From NCBI GenBank assembly GCA_002104895.1, contig MCFG01000373.1:1-64000 (forward strand): a stretch of DNA of 64,000 bases, given 5' to 3'. Shown here piece after piece: positions 51,266 to 64,000 of the stretch. Position numbers and translations under genes: made by a program. Numbering within the stretch: the stretch's first letter is position 1; each line of letters begins with the position of its first letter. The DNA comes from Anaeromyces robustus (Eukaryota; Neocallimastigomycota; Neocallimastigomycetes; Neocallimastigales; Neocallimastigaceae). The notes beneath the pieces were generated by a model. That model had not been told where the DNA came from. It ran no database searches and was given only the letters and a program-made list of their open reading frames with translations.

Positions 51266-52001
51266 AAAAAACCATTTTTTTTTTTTCTAGAATTAATATA
51301 TATGATAAAAAAACTTTTTGTTTATTCTAAAAAAAAAACATATATATTTTATTATATATATTATTAACAATATTATATGTACATTATAAATTTACACTTT
51401 AAGAAATAATTTTTTTTAAAAGAAAATTAAGAAAATTAATAAAAAAAAAAAGTTGTCTTTCTGTTTTGTTATAATTTTTTTTTTACTTATATTAACCTAT
51501 ATTAACCCATTTTCATATATAATAAAAAAAAATATTCAAAAAATATTCAAAATCCTCGAAAAAAAATTTTTTTTTCTTATATGATAATGTTAATAGATAT
51601 ATAATAAAGTTTTTTTTTCATTCATTAAATGTGAATAGGTTAATACAAGGAATAATTATCTTTTATTCTTTTTATGATATACTTATTTAATAACCATATT
51701 AAAAACTAACTTTACCCAAATTTTTTTTTTAATAAATTTTATCATATTCTTTTATATGTTTTTATTTTATTATACTTTTAAACTATTTTTATGTTAAATA
51801 GATTAAATAATTAATGAATATAATAATAATAAATAATAATTAAAGAGATATAAAAATGTTTTTTTTTTATTTTTTTTTTTACTAATCAACTTTTATTATG
51901 AATTTAATAATAAAATTTTTATTAAATATATAATAATGATTTTTCAAATAATAAACAAAATATTTAAATGTCTTAATCTATAATAATAATTACTAAAATA
52001 G

Positions 52002-52329
<328 letters not shown>

Positions 52330-53126
52330 ATTTAATTTAAAAATTATTATTATATATGTATAATAATAAAATGCAAAGCAAAAAGTTAAAGCTAATTAAA
52401 ATTATTTTTATTAAAAAAAACATAAATTATAAAAAAACAAAACATACAAAACAAACAAAACAAAACATTATTTGTTATGTACATTTCTGTATCTTTATTA
52501 TGTAATTAATTATTTTTTTTAATATTTTTTTTTTCTTAATAATTAATATTTTAAATAAAAGATTCAATTAAGTAGTAATTCATAATTTAATATAATTTAT
52601 TATATTTATTATATTGGATTATATTAAATTTAATTAAATTAAATTATTTTAAATATGGTTACGTTAAGTTACCAAAAAGAAAAAAGAAAAAAGAATTAAG
52701 GAAAAAAAAAAAAAAAAAAAAAGCATCTGAATGAGGACAAATCAATGAGGTGACTTAACACAAAAAAAAAAAAAAAAAAAAATTTGATTATTAAAATTAA
52801 TATTAATTATTTTAATATAATAATTAATCATATTTAAAATTAATAATAATAATAATAATAGTTGATAATAATTTAGCTTAGTTTAGTTTAGTTTTTAGTT
52901 TAGTTAATAATAATAAATAATAAATAATTAATCATAAATAATAAAATAGATAAAAGATAATAAATAATAAATAATAATATCAAATAGTAAGGAGTATTAA
53001 ATAATTACATAACTATATAACTATTACATATTTGTTATAATAATTACATAAATCTTATTTAATAGTATTAATGCATTACTTAATTATTTAATTAATTATT
53101 AATATTTATATGTAATATTATTTTGT

Positions 53127-53191
<65 letters not shown>

Positions 53192-54235
53192 TAATAATAA
53201 ATAATAATAATAATAAAGCTTATCTATCAATTCATTGTTATTTTTTCAATGAGTAATACTAATCTTTAGTCATATTAAATATAGAATATAGAAATAATAA
53301 AGAAATAATAATAATAAAAAAAAAGAAGTCTTTTAAATTAAAATAAAATTAATAAAGTATTTTTATTTTATTTTATTTTATGTTTTATTTTATTTTTTAT
53401 TTTATTTTCTGTTTTTATTTTATGTTTTATTTTATGTTTTATTTTATGTTTTATTTTATGTATTATTTTTTTAATTTTATTTTATTCAATTTTATTCAAT
53501 ATTTTGATTTGATCATTTAGTTATAATATCTCGGTATTAATGAAACAATCAAAAGTAACAAAATAAAAAATTCTGAAAAGAAAAGCCTTCCATAATCATC
53601 ATTAGATCTTAATAATATAAATTAAAATTATAATTATAATTATAATTATAATTAAAAAAAAAGATTTATATAATTTTTAATTTTATTTTATATAATTCCA
53701 AATAATAATAATAACAATAACAATAATAATATTATTATTATGATTTATTCCAATCTAATTCATCTTCAATATATCATTGATTAATATACATATATTTTAA
53801 TTTTTAATGTTACATTTTTTAAATAGTATAGAATAGAAAAAAAAAAAAAAAAAAAACAGAAAAAAAAAATAGAAAATAATAAATAAATAATAAATAAATA
53901 ATAATAAATAAATAATATTAAATATTATTTATTATTTATTATTTATTATTTATTATTTATTATTTATTATATTATAATGATTTTATTATATCTTAATTTT
54001 ATATATTAATTTTTTATTTATTTGTTTTTAATTTTATTATTTATATTAATTTAAACTTTTTTTTTTTTTTTGAAGAATTTTTATTCGTTGTTTTTTCCAT
54101 TCTATCAAAAATTATATTTTTTTGATAACCTACATTACGTAAATAAATAATGTATCAAAATTTATTTTTAAAGATACAAAATTTTTTTATCAATAAAAAA
54201 AGGATTACAATTACTTAATTATTTATTAATTATTT
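52330..54235. other. A/T-rich desert, no gene seen
   Basis: Simple repeats only: (AAT)n at 53127-53215, TTTTA/TTTTATG pentamer and heptamer runs at 53355-53500, (AAT/AAAT)n near 53880-53985. No coding or RNA feature recognised. Confidence 0.55.
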
Positions 54236-54412
<177 letters not shown>

Positions 54413-55630
54413 ATATATAAGTAAATAAATAAATATAGTATGATACATGTATACATATAGACTATATATTATTATAATATATTGTAGTATATTAACATTT
54501 TAAAATTCAAAGATTAAAATTAAAATACTGTTTTTTTTTTTTTTTTCAACATTTAAAAAAATTTCAAAGATTATAAAACAATAAAGAACACAAATTAATA
54601 AAATCATTACATATATTTATATTTACTATTTCTATTTATTTTTTTTTTTTTGATTAAAAGAAAATAAATAAAATAATTAGAGAAAAAAACTAATTTTTTT
54701 TTATTATTCTAATTATTCTAGTTATTATAATTATTAATTTTTATATAATTTTATATAATTTTTATGTTATAAATTAATTATTTATATAATTTTTTATCTT
54801 TTTTTTTTCGATTTATTTATTTATTAATTTATTTATTCATTTATTTTTATATCAAAAATTTATTAATTTAAAATGTTAAATTTGTTAAAAAGAATTTATC
54901 CTTGAATTTTATTATTTATTAAAGTTTCTGTTATTTTTTTTTATCTTATCACAATTTCCATATATAGAAATTTTTAATTTTGGATTTTAATAGAGATTTC
55001 AAATAATAATTAAAAAATGAAAATAAAATTTTTAAAATAATTAAAAAAGGAAAAATAAAAAAATAATTTGAAAACTTTTGTGTTATCAAAGAATTAAATT
55101 AAAAAAAAATATTGAAAATTGAATAAATAATAAATAATAAATAATAAATAATAAATAAATAATAAATAAATAATAAATAAATAATAAATAAATAATAAAT
55201 AAATATTAAATAAATAATAATCTTCAATAATAGCTATAAATAATAAATAATAAATAATAAATAATTAATAATTAATAAATAGATTATTAATAATCAATAA
55301 ATTAGTAAGAATTAGTAGATAATAAATAGTTATTTAATAAAAAGAAACTATTCATTAATAATAAAATAATTTATTATTTTATTAATAGTAATAATAATAA
55401 TAATAGAAAAAGTTTATATTTATAACACAACTTTTATAGAATGCTTGATATATTAAATTATATAATAATTAAAAATAAAATAAAATAAAAAAGAATTTAT
55501 AATAAATATTTTCTTTTATTTTTATATATATTAATATTAGATCAATCTAATTTTTTTTTATATTATAATAAAAATTTTAAATATTTAAAGTTTTTTTTTT
55601 TTTTTTTTTAATTTGGAAATACCATCTTTT
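54413..55630. other. A/T-rich desert, no gene seen
   Basis: Simple sequence, including (AATAAATA)n at about 55120-55210. No open frame, RNA or mobile-element signal. Confidence 0.5.
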
Positions 55631-55889
55631 TTTTTACCCACAATTAAATATGTTATTAAATTTAATGAGGAGTACACATTTATCATTATTATTATTATTA
55701 TTATTTTTTACTATTTTATAATAATTTTATTTAAATTAAAATATATATATTAGGAAAAGTATTTTACAATATAAATTTTTTACCCACAATTTTATAGGTA
55801 TTATATCTATATAATATATAGGTATTTATATGTAATTTTTACTTGAAAAGAAAGGTACGAATCATTTATTATTATTTTTACCCACAATT
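55631..55889. promoter_or_regulatory. TTTTTACCCACAATT motif, three copies
   Basis: The identical 15-mer TTTTTACCCACAATT occurs at 55631-55645, 55777-55791 and 55875-55889, same strand, 146 and 98 bp apart. The GC-containing core ACCCACAATT is rare against this background, while the flanks do not match, so it is not a simple tandem duplication. A protein-binding site is possible, but no gene start lies near. Confidence 0.4.
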
Positions 55890-55981
55890 ATTATATATTT
55901 TATTAATGAGAATAATTATCAAGTAAATAAATATTAAAGGAAAGTTCTTTTCTATTTTTTTTTTTATGTTTCTATTTTTAT

Positions 55982-56027
55982 TTTTATTTTACTCCATCTT
56001 TTTTTTTTTTAAAAATAATGGAGTAAA
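55982..56027. repeat. 18-bp inverted repeat
   Basis: ATTTTTATTTTACTCCAT (from about 55978) and its complement ATGGAGTAAAATAAAAAT (to about 56036) face each other across a short T/A loop. A/T-rich ends make the exact limits soft; the GC-containing CTCCAT/ATGGAG part is firm. Confidence 0.7.
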
Positions 56028-56036
56028 ATAAAAATA

Positions 56037-59000
56037 ATAAAAAATAAAAATAAAAATATAGATGATGTAATAAAGTAAACAATAGAAATATAAACAGTAT
56101 TAAATACAAAAAATTATTATTAAATATTATTAAATATTATTATTAAATATTAATAATTATTATTATTAAAATATTATTAAATATTAATAAATATTATTAA
56201 TAAATATTAAATATTAAAATATTATTAAATATAAAATATTAAATATTATTTAAATTGTGATAATTGTTTTTTTTTTTTCTTATTTTACTTTTCTATCTAT
56301 AAAATAATTATAATATAAAAATAAATAATACAAATAAATAAGTTTTTTGATAAAGTATCAATGCATGGTCAACATTTTCGTTTATCATTATCAAAATTTT
56401 TATAATTTTATTATTTTAAAAAAAAAAAAACTACCATTAAAATTAAAAAATTAAAATTAAAAAATTAAAATTAAAAAAAAATTAAAATTAAACTATTAAA
56501 AAATAATATTAATAAATTATTATATATATATATATTTATTCATTTAATTATTTAATAAATTTATTTATCTATCAATAATATATTCATTTATTATTTATAA
56601 TACTTTTTTGTATAGTGATAAAGTAATCAATTATTCTTTTTTTTTTTAATAAATAAAAGTTGATATTGTAAAACATTTATATATATTTATATATTCTATA
56701 AATTATGAATATATTATAAATTCAATATATATCATATATTATATATATCAATTCATATATATACAATTAATTCATGATATATATTCCATTGTATCTTTTT
56801 TTTTTTCATTTTCAACATATTCAACATTATCAATTAAAAGAATAAATAAAATAAAAATTATATTAAATATTATAAAATAAATAATATTAAATAATTGATT
56901 CAAATTCTATTTTCTATTATTTTAAGTATTTATAATTATAAATTATTTGAAGTTTATTATTTTAATAGTTTTAATCTCTCATTATATAAGTTGTATTTAC
57001 AAAGTCTTTTCTTTTCTTGTGTGATCTTTTTTTTTTCTTTAAAATAATAAAAAAGAATTATAATAATAAATAGATATATATATATATTTTTTACAAAATA
57101 GTTAAAATTTTTTCTCTTTCTCTTTCTTTTTCTCTTTCATTTTTTATTTATTTATTTATTTTAATTCTTTTTTTTATTATTCTAACACCATAAATTATAA
57201 ATTTTCATTTTGCTATCAATTTTTTTTACTAAAATAAAAAAATAAAAAATAAAAAATTAATTAAAATTGAAAGAATTAAAATAAATGAATATATAGTATA
57301 ATATATTAATCATATATTGATCTTAATAGTTATTTATATTATTATATATATAATATTATATTCTTTTTATATTCTTTTTTATTTTAATTTAAATTTTTTT
57401 TTAAAAATAAAAAATAAAAAAAAAAAAAAAAAACAAAAATTGAAAAAATTGAAAAAATTGAAAAAAATGAAAAATAATTTTTTCTTTTTTTGATAAAAAT
57501 AAATTAAATTAAATTTAAAATTTAGATAAAAAAACTTGTTAAAAATAAAATAAAATAAAATAAAATTAGTTTTCATTTTTCTTGTTACATTTAAAATATT
57601 TTTTTTTATCATTTTTTTTTATTTAATAAAAAATGAGCCATCCATGATTTATCATTTATTTTATTTTAGCCATAATTCAATATTATTTATTTATTTATTA
57701 TTATTATTATTTTTACTAGTATTATTTAATAAACATATTTTGAAATTATTTGTTTTGTACAGAACAATTTTCATATAACACTTTTTTTTATTATATATTG
57801 TAATGTTAATAAATCCGTAAAATGGTTTCTTTTTATTTTATAATAATAATAATAATAATAATAATTAAAGTTTTATTTTTTTCTTTTCTTTCTTTCTTTT
57901 TTTTCCTTTTTTTTTTTAAAAAAATAATGCTTAAAATTAATTTTGATAATTTTATAATTTCTAAATTTTTAAATTTTTTAATTTTCAGTGATTATTATTA
58001 GTAATAATTAAAAAAAAAAAATAAAAACTATTAATTAATAAAATACAATACAATAAAATAAAATAAAATACAATCTACAAGTTGTTTGTGTCTTTTCCTT
58101 TAAATTATTTCTGATAAAACATTAATTAATAAAATAAATTAATAAAATAAATTTTTACACGAAATTATGAAAACGAGATGAAATGTAGATTTCAAAATAT
58201 TTTATTAAACTTAGTTCTATTATTTTATTATTACATGTATACATATTTTATAATTACATATAAGTTATTACATAAAAATTTACTACATAAATTTTTATTG
58301 TACTACATAATAATACATTATGGATAATATATAAAATAATTCTATAATAATAAATATTATAATATCATAGCTATAAAGTATAATATTGAACTTTATTTCT
58401 AACATAAATTAATAAAATAAATAAATTTATTTTAATTATATATAATTATTATAATTACTAAATATTAAATTTTATCATTTATTCCATAACCTCTTTTATA
58501 TTAATTTCTATTCAAAAAAAAGAAAAAAGAAAAAAAAAGTGTTCTTGAATAAATTTTATTTATTTATTTAATATATTTTATATATTATTATGTTATCTTA
58601 TTATAAATTAAACAATTAACTTTTTTCGTTACTTTCTATTTCCTTTTTTTTTTTTTTTTGTAAAAGTTTTACTATCAACAATTATATACTAATTATTAAA
58701 AAAAAAAAAAAAAGATAAAGAAAAAACATCTCGTTTATATATAATTAAGAATTTAATAATATGACTTGAATGTATGCTACAAAGGATACAAAATAAACAA
58801 TAATTATAAAAAAGTAAAACTATTTTTTGTTTATTTTATTTTATTTTATTGAATTGAATTTTACTACATTACATATTTATAATTATAATTATAATTATAT
58901 TGGGAAGGGAAAAAAAGAAAAAAAAAAAAAGAGATCAATGATTTTTTATAAATTAAATAGATCATCAGTAAAGTAAATAATTAAAATTGAATATTTTTTT

Positions 59001-61322
59001 TTTTTATTATTATTCAAGATCATTATTTTAATCTTCTTCTTCTTTTTCTTCTTTTTTTTTTATTTGTACTGAGTAAATCGAAATAGTCAAAGTATAATCA
59101 ATTAAAGTATATTTTTCTTTTCTTTTTAGATCAAAAAGTTAATAATTAATTATTTTTAATAAAAAAAGAGATAAAGCAAATCCTAAAAATACATTACATT
59201 ACATTATTAATAAAAGTTGATAAATAGTTGTAATTATAATTAAACATGAATTACATTATTGTAATAATAATCATATTTATTTAATCCTATCTTTTAATTA
59301 AAATTATCTTTTTTTTTATTTATTTATTTATTTATTATTAAACTATTTTTGTATTTATTTAATTCAATTATATAATATATATTATAAATTATATTATAAA
59401 TATATAAATTATAAATAGATTATATATATTAACAATAGATTTACAAATAAATATAATTTTTAGATAAAATATATTTTACAATATATTTCAATATATTGTT
59501 AATATATGTAATACTATAAAAATTTATCTCTTTTTTAGTTAATTATTTATTTATATTAATGGTATTATCCATTTTTTTTTATTTATTTATTTATTCAGAT
59601 AATAATATATTATAATATAAATTATACTATATTTGTATTAATAGCATAATGTAATAATTTATTTTAAAAATATAGAAATATATGGTAACAATATATTTAG
59701 TAATATATTATATTTTAAATTTTTTTATCCACTATATATTATGTATATAATGTTATATATATTATTGGTTCGATTCATTATTTTATCTCTTTTTTTATAT
59801 ATATTTAAAATTTTCTTTATAATACATATATAAATATAATAATAAATGTATGAATAAATAATAAATAAATAAATAATAATAAATAAACGAATCAATTGTT
59901 ATATATTAATTGTATATAATGTAAAAATATTATTTATAATAGTTTTTATAGTATGAAATATGAAAGAATTTTAATAAAAATATTTGAAATAAACAATAAA
60001 AAAGAAAAATGAAAAAAAAAAAAAAAAAAGGAGAATATATAATATATAATAATATAATTAAATAATATAATTAAATAATATAATAATTAAATAGAAATAT
60101 ATTCTTTATTTTAGTTTATTGATTTATTATAATAAATTATAAATTATCTTAATATTAAAGATGTGAGTGTGTGTGTTTTTTTATCATCACTTCTTTTGGA
60201 TAATGTTATATTATATAAATAATTTATATAATTTATATTATATATAATTATAATAATAGTAATAATAATAAAGAATTTATTATAATAATTAATGATAATA
60301 TTATATTAAAAGAATAATAATTATTATATTACATTTACTATTTATTATTTTTTTAAAAAAAGATAAAAAAGTAATTAAGATTATGATTGTTTTTAATAAT
60401 AATAATAATGGGAATCATAGGAAAAATAAAAAAATAAATTATATTTATTAAAAAAAGAAATACATTTTAATAATAAATGAATTAAATAGAGATAAAGAAG
60501 AAAACATAATAATTATAATAATAAAAACAAACATTTAAAATATATTATTTATATCTATCTATGGCTCATTTAACGAAAATTAATGATTCAATTAATATAT
60601 ATATATTTATATAAAATCTGTATAATTAAAATAAATGAATAAATGAATAAATAAATAAATAAATAAATAAATAAATGTATATATAAACAAATAAATAAAT
60701 AAATAAATAAATGTATATATAAACAAATAAATAAATGTATATTATAAATATAAATAAATAAGTGTATAAATAAATAAATAAATAAATGAATGAATAATTA
60801 AATAAATGTTAAAAAATTTTAATAAAGGTTAATTAACATATACATATTAATAAATCTATAATAAATAAATAAATAGATAAACATATAATAATTAAATAAT
60901 TAATATATTTGAAATTTGGAATAATCGTCGTATCATAATTAATTTTGATAAAAAATTTTTTTTTTTTTGTACAGAGTTTAAAAACTATAAAAAGACCATT
61001 TTTTATTTCAAATTTTATTTTTTTTTTTTTTAATATACCAACTAAATATTATTTTTTTAATAAAAAAAAGAGAAATATATATATAATATATATTTTTTTT
61101 AAATTATATTAACAAAAAAAAAATTAATAGAATTTATTTCTTTTTTTTTTTTTTTTTTTATGTATATATAAAAAAAAAGAATTTTAATTTATTTATTTTG
61201 TAATATATTAAAAACATACTTTTTTAATATATGCTTTTTTTAATTTATTAAAAACAAACAGACAAAACAATTTTTAACAATATTTATAATATAAAAATAT
61301 AAGAAAGGAATTAAAATAAAAA
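56037..61322. other. Gene-free A/T-rich desert before the glutamine synthetase gene
   Basis: About 5.3 kb of A/T simple sequence with TAA/TTA, AAAT and pentamer tracts (for example 60635-60800). No coding, tRNA or rRNA signal was found on either strand. The last 350 bases before 61323 are very T-rich and should contain the glutamine synthetase promoter and leader. Confidence 0.55.
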
Positions 61323-62672
61323 ATGGCCTCTTCTAGAAACGAATCACTTTTAGCTATTACTAACTATCAACAACGTAACATTGAAACTCCAAAGCATGCT
61401 AATGGTAAACCATTTTATACCTCTGAATACTTTGGTCAAAATGTTTTCACCATTAAGGAAATGGAAAGAACTCTTCCAAAATCCATTTTCCAAAAGTTCA
61501 TTCAACAACAAAAAGTAAATATTTAAAATCTAATAAAATTAATTATTAGAGTAGTTTTTATTATTTAATATATATAGTATTTGTTACATATATAGATCGA
61601 AGAAAAATAATAACATTTATAATAGATGAATAGAGATGGAAAATCCATAATATATATATACATATGAGCATTTAAAAATTCAAAAAAAAAAAAAAAAAAA
61701 AAAAACTAATATTAAAAAAAAAAAAAAAAAAAAGAGTAATAATATTTTATAAAATGGAATAATAAAGTTTCATAACGATAATAATAATAACAACAAAGAA
61801 AAAAAAAAAACAATTGAAAATAGAAGAAAAAATATTATCAGAAATGTTTTTTAAGATTAGTATAGATCAATAATATTTTTTTTTAAAAAAAATTATAATA
61901 ATAAAAATAATATTTAAAAATTCAAAAAGTGTAATCATAATAAAAAATATAATATCAAAAATATAAAGATTAGATGTTTTTATAAAATAAATGGAATAAT
62001 AATATATATTAAAATATTTAATAATTATATTTAAAATATAATTAGGGTCGTGTTAGTTTAGATCGTGCTACTGCTGATGCTATTGCTCATGCTGCCAGAG
62101 TTTGGGCTATGGACAAGTAATTATTTTTAAATAATATATTTTATTTTGAAATATAATATTTAATATATATAATAGTTTATAAATAAATTTAATATTGTAG
62201 TTTTTGTTATTAATATTAGCAATAATAATAATAGTAATATAAATAATAATAGTAATATAAATAATAATAGTAATAGTAAAAAAATAATAATATAATAGAA
62301 ATAATAAAAATTATAATAATAAATAATAATAATAATAATAAATAATAAAATAAAAATAATAAATAATAAAATAATAGTAATAAAAATAAAAATTATAGAT
62401 AGTAAAAATAGTATTATAATAATAATAAATAGTATAATATAATAATAATAAAAATTATAATAAAAATTATAATAATAAATAGTAATAAAAATAATAATAT
62501 AATAAATAATAAATAATAAAAATAATAAAAAAAAATAGTAATAATAATAGCAATAATAAATATAATAATAGTAATAGTAATAATAATAATTATAATAATA
62601 ATAATCTAATAAATTAATATAAATTAATAATAAAAATTATATAATTATAAATATTATAAATATAAATATTAA

Positions 62673-62704
<32 letters not shown>

Positions 62705-64000
62705 ATCATAATATAATAATAAAATAGGGGTGCTACTCACTTCACTCACTGGTTCCAACCACAAACTGATTCTACTGCTGAAAAGCATGATGCTTTCCTT
62801 TCTTTAAAGACCTCCATTACTAATGGTCATGAAACTGTTACTGCTATCGATACTTTCTCTGGTTCTCAACTTCTTCAAGCTGAACCAGATGCTTCTTCAT
62901 TCCCAAATGGTGGTATGAGATCTACTTTTGAAGCTCGTGGTTACACTGTCTGGGATACCACTTCCCCATTATTCATTCAACAAGCTCCACACGGTACTGC
63001 TGTTCTTTACATTCCATGTGTCTTCATTTCTTACAATGGTGAAGCTCTTGATGAAAAGACTGCTCTTTTACGTTCTAATGAAGCTATTTCTCATGCTGCT
63101 GTTAGATTATTACATCTTATTGGTAATACCGATACTAAACGTGTTATCACTACTCTTGGTGTTGAACAAGAATTCTTCCTTGTAGACCGTGGTCTTTGTA
63201 CCTTACGTCCAGATCTTAAGATTTGTGGTCGTACTTTAGTTGGTTCTGTTCCACCAAAGCACCAACAATTAGAAGATCACTACTTTGGTAAGATGCCAAC
63301 TCGTGTTCTTGCTACTATCAGTGAAGCTGAAATTGAATTATTCAAGCTCGGTGTTCCAATGAAAACTCGTCACAATGAAGTTGCTCCAGGTCAATTTGAA
63401 ATGGCTCCAATCTTTGAAGAAGCTGCTCTTGCTGTTGATCACAACCTCTTAACTATGGAAGTTCTTCACCGTGTTGCTCACCGTCACAAGTTAAAGGTTA
63501 TCTTCCATGAAAAACCATTCAAGGGTATTAACGGTTCTGGTAAGCACTGTAACTGGTCTATCTCTACTGATAATGGTGAAAACATTCTTGATCCATCTGT
63601 TAAGCCAGAAACTAACCCACGTTTCCTTCTCTTCTTCGTTGCTACTATCTACGCTGTCTACAGACACGGTGCTCTTCTCCGTGCTGCTATTGCTACTTCT
63701 AGTAATGAACATCGTCTTGGTGCCAATGAAGCTCCACCAGGTATTATCTCTGTTTTCCTTGGTGACCAACTTAATGAAGTCTTAAACGCTGTTGAAGAAC
63801 AACGTGAAATTAAGAACTTCTCTCAACACCAAATTCAATCTGTTAAGGTTGGTGGTACTATTCTTGATCTTAAGATTGCTACTCTTCCACCAATTTCTCG
63901 TGATCTTACTGATCGTAACCGTACTTCTCCATTTGCTTTCACTGGTAACAAGTTCGAATTCCGTGCTGTTGGTTCTAAGCAATCTCCATCCTTCCCAGTT
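61323..64000 (+). CDS. glnN: Type III glutamine synthetase (GSIII), 5' part, cut by window end
   Basis: Exons 61323-61514, 62046-62116 and 62728 onward, joined by GT-AG introns of 531 and 611 bp that keep frame; about 512 residues are in the window of the roughly 700 usual for the family. GSIII makes glutamine from glutamate, ammonia and ATP in the cytosol. The N-terminal GSIII signature is clear ([20 protein letters not shown]), followed by [14 protein letters not shown] and TAEKHDAF. Catalytic-domain motifs are [10 protein letters not shown] (metal-binding Glu), [30 protein letters not shown] and [13 protein letters not shown]. Codons end in C far more than in the neighbouring genes (for example TTC, CTT/CTC, GGT, CAC), the usual sign of high expression. 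The start is the first ATG and gives the expected N-terminus. GSIII is best known from Bacteroides and cyanobacteria but also occurs in some protists and early fungi. No damage seen. Confidence 0.95.

Noticed and set aside
57379-57612. 77-codon minus-strand frame rich in Phe and Lys
   Set aside because: Homopolymer-driven; no motif and no neighbour support.
63491-63785. Overlapping frames on both strands of about 92 codons, and others at 62928-63185 and 63782-63982
   Set aside because: Shadows of the glutamine synthetase exon; the codon bias of that gene leaves other frames open.

Overview
The window is extremely AT-rich eukaryotic DNA: coding DNA is moderately AT-rich and the non-coding DNA is almost pure A/T, with long homopolymers, (TTA)n, (AAAT)n and many minisatellites. 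Host genes carry GT-AG introns and Asn- or Lys-rich low-complexity inserts. Together with a fungal-type ITS/28S relic, a type III glutamine synthetase and a giant intronless bacterial-style peptide synthetase, this points to an anaerobic gut fungus (Neocallimastigomycota). That placement is an inference; another AT-rich protist or fungus is not excluded.

Layout. 1-1357: LINE reverse-transcriptase fragment ending in a poly(A) tract. 1447-2035: a minisatellite. 3101-5645 (-): two-exon membrane protein with a DUF229/sulfatase-superfamily domain. 6000-7235: rearranged, decayed rDNA relic (28S, ITS2, 5.8S and a second 28S block). 8230-9090 (-): fossil Ty3/gypsy-type fragment. 9957-12135 (+): three-exon neutral-sphingomyelinase-like gene with a 27-nt microexon. 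13229-20551 (-): about twelve-exon gene for a large, probably helical-repeat protein of unknown function, convergent with the sphingomyelinase gene. 20552-28107: gene desert holding a palindrome, a MITE-like inverted-repeat element, 147-bp tandem repeats and relics of a decayed gene. 28108-48833 (+): the centrepiece, a six-module nonribosomal peptide synthetase (NRPS) with a seventh, terminal condensation domain. 48834-61322: gene desert with minisatellites, a 23-bp hairpin against a 280-bp (AAAT)n array, and smaller repeats. 61323-end (+): type III glutamine synthetase, three exons seen, cut by the window end.

The NRPS reads C(degenerate)-A(no Asp235)-T, then five C-A-T modules, then a terminal C domain with no thioesterase, reductase or epimerase. 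The start and end domains are the odd ones, which suggests an unusual starter unit and release by the last C domain. Modules 3 and 5 are near-copies about 6.38 kb apart. The gene is interrupted about twenty times, mostly by one-base shifts in A/T runs; I cannot tell sequencing or assembly error from real decay by reading alone. The other genes are housekeeping or membrane functions with no evident link to the NRPS; no transporter, regulator or tailoring enzyme lies beside it.
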